Made by a program: the position numbers and the translations under genes. From assembly GCA_937925565.1 (NCBI GenBank), contig CALALM010000144.1, positions 1 to 8,656 on the forward strand: a stretch of DNA of 8,656 nucleotides, written 5' to 3'. The notes under the pieces are model-generated. The model was not told the DNA's origin, made no database searches, and was given only the letters and a program-made list of their open reading frames with translations. Position 1 is the stretch's first letter. Every line of letters begins with the position of its first letter. This document shows, one piece after another, positions 1 through 7,362 of the stretch. The stretch comes from an uncultured Centipeda sp. Lineage in GTDB: Bacteria > Bacillota > Negativicutes > Selenomonadales > Selenomonadaceae.

Positions 1-1260
1 CACCTGTTCCATCTCTGATTTAAGGCGCGCGGGCAGGATTGCCAGCCCCAGCACCTCGATCAGGCCGATGTTCTCCTTCTTGATGTGGTGCACCTCCGCG
101 TGCGGATGGAACAGTCCGAGCGGATGCTCTGCCGTCGTGCGGTTGTTGCGGAACACGAGATCGAACTCAAAGTCCGTGCCACGCCGCCGCGCGATCGGCG
201 TGATCGTATTGTGCGGCGCGTCCGTCTCTGCAAGGATCTCTACGGAGGCATCGCTGTACGTGCGCCATGCCGCGAGAATCTTCGCCGCGAGGTCGATGAG
301 CGCCCCCTTGTCCGAGGACGTGAGGCGCAGCGTCGACATCGGCCATTTCACACGCCCTGCGTGCACATTCGGATAGTTCACGAAGCGATATTCCTGCTCC
401 ACCGCCGCGCGCTCCATCGCGAAGGTATAACGCCCGCCCTGATAGTGATCGTGCGAGAGGATTGACCCGCCGACAATCGGCAGATCGGCATTCGACCCCG
501 CGAAGTAATGCGGGAAAATCTCAAGGAATGCCGCCAGATTCTCGAACGTCTCACGCGAAATCACCATCGGCACATGCGCACTGTTCAGCACAATGCAGTG
601 CTCGTTGTAGTAGGTATAGGGCGAGTATTGCAGGAACCATTCATGCCCGCCGAAATCCAATGGAATCAGACGGTGCGTCTCACGTGCGGGGTGGTTCACG
701 CGCCCCGCATAGCCCTCGTTCTCACGGCAGAGCAGACATTTCGGATAGGAGGAGGACTTTGCGAGCTTCGCCTTGGCGATGTCGCGCGGATCCTTCTCCG
801 GCTTCGAGAGGTTGATCGTCACATCGAGATCACCGTACTCCGTCGCCGCCTTCCACGCGATATTCTTGTCGATGCGCGCCTTGCGGATGTAGTTCGAGGC
901 GATGCTCAGACGATAGTACCAGTCCGTTGCCTCCTGCGGCGAACGCTCATAGCGATCCTTAAAGTTCTGCACAACCTCGGACGGACGCGGCATCACACAG
1001 TCCATGATGCGCGTATCGAAGAGATCGCGCTCATCCGTCGTGCCCTCGATCAGCCCATTGTCTGCCGCATAGTCAAGCATATTCTCCAAAATCGGCGTTG
1101 CCGTTTCAAGCGTTTCATCCACCTCTTCGGGCACATATTCCTCAACGTGCAGCACATCAAGGAGGCGGTTCGCCGCATAGACCTCGTCCTCCGGCGCAAT
1201 CAACCCTTTCTGACGGGCAAAGTGCAGAAGCCGGCTGATTTCATGCTGAATGTCACACAT
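1..1260 (-). CDS. galT: UDP-glucose--hexose-1-phosphate uridylyltransferase, class II (3' end outside window)
   Basis: GalT transfers UMP from UDP-glucose to galactose-1-phosphate, giving UDP-galactose and glucose-1-phosphate, the middle step of the Leloir pathway in the cytoplasm. I translated the frame by hand: 420 codons are open from the ATG at 1260 to the left edge with no stop. Family members are about 490-510 residues, so roughly 70-90 residues are missing. Residues 269-276 read SHDHYQGG. This is the class II (Firmicutes) form of the active site, and by analogy with the class I HPH motif H272 should be the uridylylated nucleophile (inference). A CLLC pair lies at residues 175-178. The start has GGGAGG about 7 bases upstream and lies 16 bases after the galE stop, so it is the last visible gene of galK-galE-galT. 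A second ATG at 1267 is out of frame and reaches a stop within five codons. Confidence 0.93.
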   Translation of the reverse strand, partial: MCDIQHEISRLLHFARQKGLIAPEDEVYAANRLLDVLHVEEYVPEEVDETLETATPILENMLDYAADNGLIEGTTDERDLFDTRIMDCVMPRPSEVVQNFKDRYERSPQEATDWYYRLSIASNYIRKARIDKNIAWKAATEYGDLDVTINLSKPEKDPRDIAKAKLAKSSSYPKCLLCRENEGYAGRVNHPARETHRLIPLDFGGHEWFLQYSPYTYYNEHCIVLNSAHVPMVISRETFENLAAFLEIFPHYFAGSNADLPIVGGSILSHDHYQGGRYTFAMERAAVEQEYRFVNYPNVHAGRVKWPMSTLRLTSSDKGALIDLAAKILAAWRTYSDASVEILAETDAPHNTITPIARRRGTDFEFDLVFRNNRTTAEHPLGLFHPHAEVHHIKKENIGLIEVLGLAILPARLKSEMEQV

Positions 1261-1276
1261 GATGCATCCTCCCGTC

Positions 1277-2266
1277 CTAGTCCTCATACCCGTGCGGATG
1301 GCTCTCATGCCATTTCCACGCTGTCCCGATGACCTGCTCCACATCCGTGAACTGCGGCTTCCATCCAAGCACGGAGCGTGCCTTCTCGCTCGACGCAATG
1401 AGCTGTGCAGGATCGCCCGCACGGCGTGCGCCAATCTCCACCTTGATGGAGCGTCCCGTCGCCTTTTCCGCCGCCGCAATCATCTCCTTGACCGAGAAGC
1501 CCTGACCGTTGCCGAGGTTGAAGATGTCGCTCGCACCGCCCTTTCTGAGGTACTCGAGCGCAAGCACATGGGCATCCGCGAGATCGACCACATGGATGTA
1601 GTCGCGCAGACACGTCCCGTCCGGCGTCGGATAGTCGTCACCGAACACCGTGATATGGTCGCGCCTCCCCGTCGGTACTTGCAGGATAAGCGGAATCAGA
1701 TGCGTCTCCGTCTTGTGATCCTCGCCGATCGAGCCATCAGGCAATGCCCCCGCCGCGTTGAAATAGCGCAGGGAGACATAGCGCACGCCGTTCGCACGGC
1801 TCACCCACTTCATCATCTTCTCCATCGTGAGCTTCGTCTCGCCGTAGGTATTCGTCGGGCACGTCTCGTCGTCCTCGTGAATCGGCACGCGCTTCGGCTC
1901 GCCATAGGTCGCCGCCGTCGAGGAGAAGACAATCTTGTCGACGCCGTGTCGCACCATCCCTTCAAGGAGCACCTGCATCCCGTAGACATTGTTGTTGAAG
2001 TAGAGCAGCGGCTTTTCCATGCTCTCGCCGACAAGCGAATTTGCCGCGAAGTGGATGACCGCCTCGATCTTATTCTCCATGAAAATCCTGTCGAGCACGG
2101 AGGTATCGCGAATATCGCCCTCATAAAATTTCGCCGCAGGGTTCAGCGCGCCGCGATGCCCCGTCTGCAAGTTGTCGACAATGACGACCTGCTCGCCCTT
2201 TTCGACGAGCGCATGCACGGCATGAGAGCCGATGTAGCCCGCACCGCCGCAAACCAAGATAGCCAT
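1277..2266 (-). CDS. galE: UDP-glucose 4-epimerase
   Basis: GalE interconverts UDP-galactose and UDP-glucose with tightly bound NAD, regenerating the UDP-glucose used by GalT. The 329-residue product has the normal family length. It is a short-chain dehydrogenase-type Rossmann protein: the glycine-rich NAD loop GGAGYIG is at residues 7-13, with D31 at the end of the second strand as expected for NAD binding. The catalytic YxxxK is Y141/K145, and T117 in FSSTAATYG takes the place of the E. coli catalytic Ser124. The sugar-binding segment RRAGDP is at residues 281-286. AAAGGAG lies 7-8 bases before the ATG, and the gene starts 18 bases after galK ends. That spacing supports one galK-galE-galT transcript. 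The gatekeeper position equivalent to E. coli Tyr299 appears to be Leu289, as in other Firmicute enzymes, so some activity on N-acetylated sugars cannot be excluded. Confidence 0.96.
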   Translation of the reverse strand: MAILVCGGAGYIGSHAVHALVEKGEQVVIVDNLQTGHRGALNPAAKFYEGDIRDTSVLDRIFMENKIEAVIHFAANSLVGESMEKPLLYFNNNVYGMQVLLEGMVRHGVDKIVFSSTAATYGEPKRVPIHEDDETCPTNTYGETKLTMEKMMKWVSRANGVRYVSLRYFNAAGALPDGSIGEDHKTETHLIPLILQVPTGRRDHITVFGDDYPTPDGTCLRDYIHVVDLADAHVLALEYLRKGGASDIFNLGNGQGFSVKEMIAAAEKATGRSIKVEIGARRAGDPAQLIASSEKARSVLGWKPQFTDVEQVIGTAWKWHESHPHGYED

Positions 2267-2284
2267 GAGTATGCTCCTTTCACC

Positions 2285-3451
2285 TTACAGGCGGCGTGCG
2301 CCGTCCGCAATATTTGCCACATAGAAGCTCGGTGCATAGCCGATCTTCGCCGTATACGCCTCTGCCACATTCTTCTCGAATGCGGGGATTGCCTCGTCGC
2401 GCACAATGCTGACCGTGCAGCCCGCAAAACCGCCGCCCGTCATGCGCGAGCCGAGCACGCCCTCCTGCTGCCACGCAAGTTCCGCGAGCGTGTCCAGCTC
2501 CGGCCCCGTCACCTCGTAGTCATCGCGCAGGGAGACGTGGGAATCGTTCATCAGCTCACCGAAGCGCTTCACATCGTTCTTTTCCAGTGCCTCGACCGCC
2601 TCGAGTGTGCGGCGGTTCTCATAGACCGCATGGCGTGCGCGTCTGCGCTCGACCTCATCCTCGATTACGGCGGCGTTCTCATCAAACTCCGCGTTTGTCA
2701 GTTCGCCGAGGGACTTGATCGCCTTGACCTTTTGCAGAGCCTTGAGTGCCGCCTCGCTCTGCATCCGACGCTCGTTATACGCGGACGTGACGAGACTGTG
2801 CGCCTTGTTCGTGTTCGTGATGACGATACTGCACCCCTTGAGGTCAAGCTTGCTGTAGCGGTACTCAAGCGTATTGCAGTCGAGCAGGATTGCACAGTCC
2901 TTCTTCCCCATCCCGACCGCGAACTGATCCATGATGCCGCAGTTCATTCCCACAAACTGATTCTCCGCCTTCTGCGCGAGCTTCACGATCTCCACGCGGT
3001 CGATGCCCAACCCAAGCTCATCGTTTAGAATGACGCCCATCAGGACCTCGATGGAGGCAGAGGAAGACAGCCCCGCACCGTTCGGCAGATTGCCGTAGAA
3101 AAGGATGTCAAAGCCGTGTGCCGCCGCGTGTCCCGCATCCTCCATCATGCGCACGACGCCGATCGGATAGTTCGCCCAACCGTAAGCCTCGCTCTTGACC
3201 GCGCCGTGCATCGGGAACTCCACAATGCCCTGTTCCGGCAGATTCATCGAGTAGAGGCGTGATACATTGTCCGTGCGCGGCGCGACGAGCGCATACGTCC
3301 CGAGCGAAATCGCGCACGGAAAAACGTGTCCGCCGTTGTAGTCCGTGTGTTCGCCGATGAGATTCACGCGCCCCGGCGAAAAATATGCGTGCGTCTCGGT
3401 GGCACCGAACTTCTCCCGAAACACCTCGTTCATCTCGTCCAAAATTGCCAT
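2285..3451 (-). CDS. galK: Galactokinase
   Basis: GalK phosphorylates alpha-D-galactose with ATP to galactose-1-phosphate, the entry step of the Leloir pathway. It is a GHMP-family kinase of 388 residues from the start chosen here, the usual length. The galactokinase signature GRVNLIGEHTDYNGG is at residues 27-41. The ATP-binding GHMP motif PNGAGLSSSAS is at 123-133, the catalytic-base region GIMDQF (Asp176) at 172-177, and the C-terminal motif GGGFAGC at 339-345. Two ATGs compete. The upstream one, at 3460, directly abuts the only Shine-Dalgarno (GGAGG, 3461-3465), leaving no spacer. The one at 3451 has a 9-base spacer and is preferred. It is the first gene of the gal operon, with a putative promoter/operator at 3490-3521 just upstream. 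Confidence 0.95.
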   Translation of the reverse strand: MAILDEMNEVFREKFGATETHAYFSPGRVNLIGEHTDYNGGHVFPCAISLGTYALVAPRTDNVSRLYSMNLPEQGIVEFPMHGAVKSEAYGWANYPIGVVRMMEDAGHAAAHGFDILFYGNLPNGAGLSSSASIEVLMGVILNDELGLGIDRVEIVKLAQKAENQFVGMNCGIMDQFAVGMGKKDCAILLDCNTLEYRYSKLDLKGCSIVITNTNKAHSLVTSAYNERRMQSEAALKALQKVKAIKSLGELTNAEFDENAAVIEDEVERRRARHAVYENRRTLEAVEALEKNDVKRFGELMNDSHVSLRDDYEVTGPELDTLAELAWQQEGVLGSRMTGGGFAGCTVSIVRDEAIPAFEKNVAEAYTAKIGYAPSFYVANIADGARRL

Positions 3452-3489
3452 CGTCTGCATCCTCCGTTCATCTTTGGTTAAGCATCAAA

Positions 3490-3521
3490 ATTGTAGTTAA
3501 GTGAAAGTAAACGTTTTCTTT
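3490..3521 (-). promoter_or_regulatory. Putative galK promoter with LacI/GalR/CcpA-type operator
   Basis: On the minus strand, TACAAT (complement of 3490-3495) matches the -10 consensus at five of six positions. No good -35 hexamer lies 16-18 bases upstream. That position is instead covered by an 18-base near-palindrome at 3504-3521, AAAGTAAACGTTTTCTTT, with eight of nine arm positions matching around a central CG. Its core matches 12 of 14 positions of the Gram-positive cre consensus TGWAANCGNTNWCA, and it also resembles sites of GalR-like members of the LacI family. A repressor or CcpA bound here would occlude polymerase, which fits sugar or catabolite control of gal genes. The protein that binds is not identifiable from this window. 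Confidence 0.45.
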
Positions 3522-3546
3522 TCCGTTTTCTATTCTATCTCTTTTT

Positions 3547-3590
3547 GCAAAAAAACGCAAGAGCTTTTTGAAAACTCCTGCGTTTTTTGC
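3547..3590 (-). terminator. Intrinsic terminator, best suited to the minus strand (hyp operon end)
   Basis: The arms at 3549-3563 and 3575-3588 form an A-tract/T-tract hairpin whose core, read on the minus strand, is ACGCAGGAG...CTCTTGCGT around an 11-base loop. It is followed by a run of seven T. The one imperfect position is a G-U wobble in minus-strand RNA but an A-C mismatch in plus-strand RNA, so the structure favours termination of transcripts coming from hypF. It lies about 240 bases past the hypF stop and just before the galK promoter, separating the two operons. Confidence 0.7.
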
Positions 3591-3600
3591 GTTATGATAA

Positions 3601-3820
3601 ATGTTCCGAGCAACGGGACGTGCGTCGTAGCCATGCGCTACTCCTAAGCGAATCCTAGTGGAGCAAGTGAGTAAAGGGCGCGGTACGCCCCGTCGGATTT
3701 CTTTCGTTCAAGCGAAGCGCGTTTAAGAAGTCCGACGGTATTTAAGCGTACAAGCGCACGAACGCTTGCGCAACTAAGCGTTCGCGACGGGCACGCACAA
3801 AGGCTAATCAAAAACTCCAA
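3601..3820 (-). repeat. Hairpin-rich intergenic element, possibly a dispersed repeat
   Basis: This is the body of the 370-base gap between hypF and galK. It is packed with inverted repeats. The arms 3691-3703 and 3725-3737 (CGTCGGATTTCTT and AAGAAGTCCGACG, one mismatch) can be extended by 3683-3688 pairing with 3746-3751. A perfect 9-base hairpin pairs 3759-3767 with 3776-3784, and a small GGGCG/CGCCC hairpin pairs 3676-3680 with 3686-3690. None is followed by a T-run, so they are not obvious terminators. No protein family is recognisable. A 58-codon frame (3820-3644, TTG start) and a 34-codon frame (3634-3530, ATG with AGGAG six bases upstream) exist on the minus strand, but I do not call them genes. 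The composition and structure look like a multicopy intergenic element. That is inference and needs a genome-wide search. Confidence 0.4.
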
Positions 3821-3829
3821 TCATCTTTA

Positions 3830-6145
3830 TCATCCCATCCGCGCGAGCGCCACCGCCGCCTGTCCGTACGCAATGCCGCCGTCGTTCGGCGGGGCAATAT
3901 GCGGCAGGAGGACGCGGAAATCCCTAAGGCGCAGGAGCACCTGCTCCAAAAGCAGCGCATTCTGGAACACGCCGCCCGAGAGCGCCACCGTCCGAAGCCC
4001 CGTCGCACCCGCAAGCACAGAGAGGACCTCCGCGACCGCCGCCGCCATCGTCACATGGAAGTCAAGCGCACGCCCCGCACGCTCCTCCTCCGAAAGCCCC
4101 TCCGCGCCGTCCGCGAGCACACGCAGCACGGGCAGAAAATCCACCGTCATCGGCGCACACACACGATTCAGCACATACGGCAGCACGACACCCGCCCGCC
4201 GCGCATTCCGCGCGAGCAATTCGAGCCCGATCGCCGCCTGCCCCTCGTACGCATTCACGCGGCACCCCCCGAGCAGTGCCGCCGCCGCATCAAAGAGCCG
4301 CCCCGCGCTCGACGTGGGCGGCGCATTCACCCCCGCCGCCGTCGCCTGCACGAGCAGCTCCCACCCTGCGGGAAGCGCGGCGGCAAACTTCGGTGCATGC
4401 GCCGCCAGTTCCGCCCCGTACATCCCATGAAGCACCCACAGCGCGAGCCGCCACGGCTCTGCTGCCGCGCGGTCGCCGCCCGGGAGCGGCAGGTACGCAA
4501 AATGTGCGAGCCGCTCATAGCCGCGCAGATCGGCGACCATAAACTCCCCGCCCCACGCAGCCCCATCCGCGCCGTATCCCGTTCCATCGAGCGCGGCGCC
4601 AAGCACGCGCCCCTCATATCCGTGCTCCGCGAGCACCGCAGCGATATGCGCATGATGGTGCTGCACACGCACGAGCGGCAGCCCCTCCCGCGCGGCACGC
4701 GATGCGAGATACTGCCCCGAGAGATAGGCAGGATGCAGATCGGCGGCGAGAATCTGCGGCCGCACTTCGAAAAACTGCTCGTAATGCGCGATCGTCGCCT
4801 CATACGATGCAAGCACGCTGCGCTCCGTCAGATCGCCGATGTGCTCGCTCAGAAACGCCTCCGCTCCGCGCGTCAGGCAGAACGTATTCTTCAGCTCCGC
4901 CCCGCCCGCAAGCACCGCCCGCTCCTTTGCAGTCGGCAGCGCGAGTGGCATCGGTGCAAAGCCTCGACTGCGGCGCACCATCTGGCGCCCGCCCGCCGTC
5001 ATGCGCAGCACGGAGTCGTCGACGCGGTGCACGATCGTGCGGTTGTGCATGAGAATCGCATCCGCAATCCCCGCAAGCGCACGCACGGCAACATCGTCCT
5101 CGTAGAGGATCGGCGCACCGCTGAGGTTCGCGCTCGTCATGACCCAGAGATCACCCTCATCGAGCAGAAGCAGATGCACGGGCGCATACGGCAGCAGCAC
5201 ACCGAGGTACGCATTCCCGGGCGCGACGCTCTGTGCGACATCCGCCTCCGCACGCCGTCGCAGCAGCACGATCGGCGCGGCGGGCGATCGCAGCCAGCGT
5301 GCCTCCTCCTCGGAAACCGTACAAAGCGACCGCACAAGCGCCATACCGCCCGCCATCACGGCGAGCGCCTTTGCCTCACGGTGCTTTCGCTCCCGCAGGC
5401 GGCGCACCGCCACATCACTCCGCGCATCACACGCGAGATGATAGCCGCCGATGCCCTTTACGGCGACAATGCCGCCCGCCGCAATAAGCTCCCGCGCGCG
5501 CAGGAGCGGATCGCCCGTCCATGCCACCCCATCGACGAGAAGACGATAGGAGGGACCACAGTCCGCACACGCATTCGGCTCCGCGTGAAAGCGGCGGTCG
5601 GCAGGATCGTCGTACTCCCGCTGACACACGGGACACATCTGAAATGCCGCCATCGAGGTCAGCGGACGGTCATAGGGCACGTCGCGAATGATCGAATAGC
5701 GCGGTCCGCAGTTCGTACAGTTCGTAAAGGCGTAGCCATGCCGCCTGTTTCCTGCGGACAGAATCTCACGGCGGCAGTCCGCACAGACGGCGAGATCGGG
5801 CGAGACGAGCGTCCGCGCGACCGTCCCCGCAGGACTCGGCAGGATGTGAAAGCCCTCTTCGCCCGTCGGCGGCAGTTCCGCAAACGTCACAGAGGAAACG
5901 GCTGCGGCGCACGGAGCCTCCGTGCGCAGAGCCGCCGCGAACGCATCCAGTGACGCCGCCGCTCCCTCCGCCTCAATGCCGACCCCCGCGCTGTCGTTCC
6001 GTACCCATCCGCTGAGTCCGAATCTCTCCGCAAGCCGATAGACAAAGGGGCGAAAGCCCACCCCCTGCACAATCCCTGAAACACGAAAGGCGCGCCGTTC
6101 CCGCGCGCCTCCTCCTTGACCGATCGTATCGGCAACGTGCCGCAA
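3830..6145 (-). CDS. hypF: [NiFe]-hydrogenase maturation carbamoyltransferase HypF
   Basis: HypF uses carbamoyl phosphate and ATP to make carbamoyl-adenylate and transfers the carbamoyl group to the C-terminal cysteine of HypE, the source of the cyanide ligands on the active-site iron. From the TTG at 6145 the product is 771 residues, the normal size. Domains in order: an acylphosphatase domain with GIVQGVGFR (Arg32) and Asn50; zinc-finger CxxC pairs at 121/124, 143/146, 171/174 and 193/196; a YrdC/Sua5-like domain at about 215-385; and a Kae1-like domain with HHHAH at 496-500, DGTGYG at 520-525 and SGGVFQN at 723-729. No ATG precedes the first domain in frame. TTG at 6145 begins one base after the protease stop and has GGAG 8 bases upstream, so I prefer it to the farther TTG at 6229, which would overlap the protease gene by 83 bases. 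It is the last gene of the hyp operon. Confidence 0.93.
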   Translation of the reverse strand: MRHVADTIGQGGGARERRAFRVSGIVQGVGFRPFVYRLAERFGLSGWVRNDSAGVGIEAEGAAASLDAFAAALRTEAPCAAAVSSVTFAELPPTGEEGFHILPSPAGTVARTLVSPDLAVCADCRREILSAGNRRHGYAFTNCTNCGPRYSIIRDVPYDRPLTSMAAFQMCPVCQREYDDPADRRFHAEPNACADCGPSYRLLVDGVAWTGDPLLRARELIAAGGIVAVKGIGGYHLACDARSDVAVRRLRERKHREAKALAVMAGGMALVRSLCTVSEEEARWLRSPAAPIVLLRRRAEADVAQSVAPGNAYLGVLLPYAPVHLLLLDEGDLWVMTSANLSGAPILYEDDVAVRALAGIADAILMHNRTIVHRVDDSVLRMTAGGRQMVRRSRGFAPMPLALPTAKERAVLAGGAELKNTFCLTRGAEAFLSEHIGDLTERSVLASYEATIAHYEQFFEVRPQILAADLHPAYLSGQYLASRAAREGLPLVRVQHHHAHIAAVLAEHGYEGRVLGAALDGTGYGADGAAWGGEFMVADLRGYERLAHFAYLPLPGGDRAAAEPWRLALWVLHGMYGAELAAHAPKFAAALPAGWELLVQATAAGVNAPPTSSAGRLFDAAAALLGGCRVNAYEGQAAIGLELLARNARRAGVVLPYVLNRVCAPMTVDFLPVLRVLADGAEGLSEEERAGRALDFHVTMAAAVAEVLSVLAGATGLRTVALSGGVFQNALLLEQVLLRLRDFRVLLPHIAPPNDGGIAYGQAAVALARMG

Positions 6146-6146
6146 C

Positions 6147-6680
6147 TCAGGCGCTCCGCAGCTTTTTTTGCCGCCGCTCGACAGGAACGATGCCCCAGCG
6201 GACAAGCTCCTCCACCGCGCGGTGTGCAAAGAGCGGCAGCGCCGCCGCCATCTCGGGGCTGAGCGAGAGCCCCGCCGTCACCTCATACGGCTGCATCCCG
6301 AGCACGACAACGTTCGGGATCGCGCGGTCCGTCACCGTCAGCCACGCGAGCACATCCTGAATCCCGACCTCGTGCGAGGACATCTTTTCCTGAAAATGTG
6401 CCATGACCGCGTCGTCCTCAAAGCGGTAGATCGTACCCGCAGGCGCGTCGCCCGCCACTGCATCGAGGATGAGCAGCTTCTCCGTGCCCGTGATGAAATG
6501 CAGCAGTTCGGGACCGAGCGTCCCACCGTCGAGCAGGCGGACATCGTGCGAAAAGCGATAGTGCTCGTCCAGATACTCCATCGCACGCACGCCGAAGCCC
6601 TCATCGCGCAAAATGATATTGCCGATCCCAAGCACCGTCACGGGCGCCACCGCAACCAACTGGTCATGGATCACTCTCAT
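6147..6680 (-). CDS. Hydrogenase maturation endopeptidase (M52 family, HyaD/HybD type)
   Basis: This protease recognises nickel in a [NiFe]-hydrogenase large-subunit precursor and removes its C-terminal tail, the last maturation step. The 177-residue product is typical of the family. The N-terminal VLGIGNIILRDEGFGV at residues 16-31 is diagnostic. By alignment with E. coli HybD (Glu16, Asp62, His93), the three nickel-sensing residues are Glu27 in RDEGFG, Asp73 in LILDAV and His103 in SSHEVG, so all are present. The LDGGTLG segment at 50-56 is also conserved. AGGAGG six bases before the ATG supports this start, which leaves about ten more residues than HybD at the N-terminus. The gene starts 16 bases after hypB and its stop is one base before the proposed hypF start. 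Its presence implies a hydrogenase large subunit elsewhere in the genome that needs tail cleavage. Which one cannot be told from here, so no symbol is given. Confidence 0.92.
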   Translation of the reverse strand: MRVIHDQLVAVAPVTVLGIGNIILRDEGFGVRAMEYLDEHYRFSHDVRLLDGGTLGPELLHFITGTEKLLILDAVAGDAPAGTIYRFEDDAVMAHFQEKMSSHEVGIQDVLAWLTVTDRAIPNVVVLGMQPYEVTAGLSLSPEMAAALPLFAHRAVEELVRWGIVPVERRQKKLRSA

Positions 6681-6696
6681 CGCCTTCCTCCTATTG

Positions 6697-7359
6697 TCAC
6701 GTCTGCTTCTTCTTCGCCCGCACCTGCGTGCGCAGCCAGTCCTGCCACGCCGTCAGCCCCTCGCCCGTACGGCACGAGACAGGCAGCACCTCGATGCCGG
6801 GATGGAGTGCCGTGATGTCGCGCTCCGCCGCCGCCATATCAAAATTTGTATAGGGCAGGATGTCAACCTTGTTCAGGAGCGCGACTGCCGACTCCTTGAA
6901 AATGAGCGGATACTTCAGCGGCTTGTCATCGCCCTCCGTGATGCTGAGAGCAACCGCCTTCGCATCCTCACCGAGCGCGAACTCCGCGGGGCAGACGAGG
7001 TTGCCCACGTTCTCGATCACGAGGAGGTCGAGCGCCGAGAGATCCAGCTGCCCGAGCGCCGCCGCGACCATTGCCGCATCCAGATGACAGCCGCCGCTCG
7101 TGTTGATCTGCACCACAGGTGCGCCGCAGCGCTCGATGCGCGCCGCGTCCTTCGTCGTGAAGAGATCCCCCTCGATCACCGCCATCCGCAACTCTTTGCC
7201 GAGTGCCGCGAGCGTCTGCTCCAGCAGCGAGGTCTTGCCGCAGCCCGGCGAGCCGAGGAGATTCAGCGCGTAGATGCCATGCCGCGCAAAGAGCGCCGCG
7301 TTCTCCGCCGCCGTCGCCTCATTCCGCCCGAGGATATCCGCCTTTACAACAACCTTCAT
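6697..7359 (-). CDS. hypB: Hydrogenase/urease nickel incorporation GTPase HypB
   Basis: HypB is a SIMIBI-class GTPase that dimerises on GTP binding and works with HypA to load nickel into the hydrogenase large subunit. In this 220-residue product the Walker A loop GSPGCGKTS is at residues 36-44, and NKVD, the guanine-specificity motif, is at 163-166. The metal site in the G domain is present: Cys91-His92 in GGCHLDA and Cys123 in NLVCP, matching the interfacial nickel/zinc ligands known from other HypB proteins. The N-terminus begins directly with MKVVVKADIL. It has neither the CxxCGC nickel motif found at the start of E. coli-type HypB nor a histidine-rich nickel-storage stretch. The ATG lies three bases after the hypA stop with no well-spaced Shine-Dalgarno, so translational coupling to hypA is likely. 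The first two loci of the operon therefore form the nickel-delivery pair. Confidence 0.95.
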   Translation of the reverse strand: MKVVVKADILGRNEATAAENAALFARHGIYALNLLGSPGCGKTSLLEQTLAALGKELRMAVIEGDLFTTKDAARIERCGAPVVQINTSGGCHLDAAMVAAALGQLDLSALDLLVIENVGNLVCPAEFALGEDAKAVALSITEGDDKPLKYPLIFKESAVALLNKVDILPYTNFDMAAAERDITALHPGIEVLPVSCRTGEGLTAWQDWLRTQVRAKKKQT

Positions 7360-7362
7360 ATC

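Noticed and set aside
508..1332. 274-codon plus-strand open frame antisense to galT
   Set aside because: The minus strand encodes an uninterrupted class II GalT with its SHDHYQGG active site, so the plus-strand frame is a shadow.
1250..3028. 592-codon plus-strand open frame antisense to galE and galK
   Set aside because: It crosses two clearly identified genes on the other strand, its translation is arginine/histidine/leucine-rich low-information sequence with no family resemblance, and long antisense frames are expected opposite GC-rich genes that avoid UUA, CUA and UCA codons.
3691..3784. Hairpins considered as additional terminators of the hyp operon
   Set aside because: None is followed by a T-run on either strand. 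The hairpin at 3547-3590 fits a terminator far better.
3899..5953. 684-codon plus-strand open frame antisense to hypF
   Set aside because: Same reasoning: it lies wholly within hypF, which has every expected motif, and the translated product is an arginine-rich shadow without recognisable domains.
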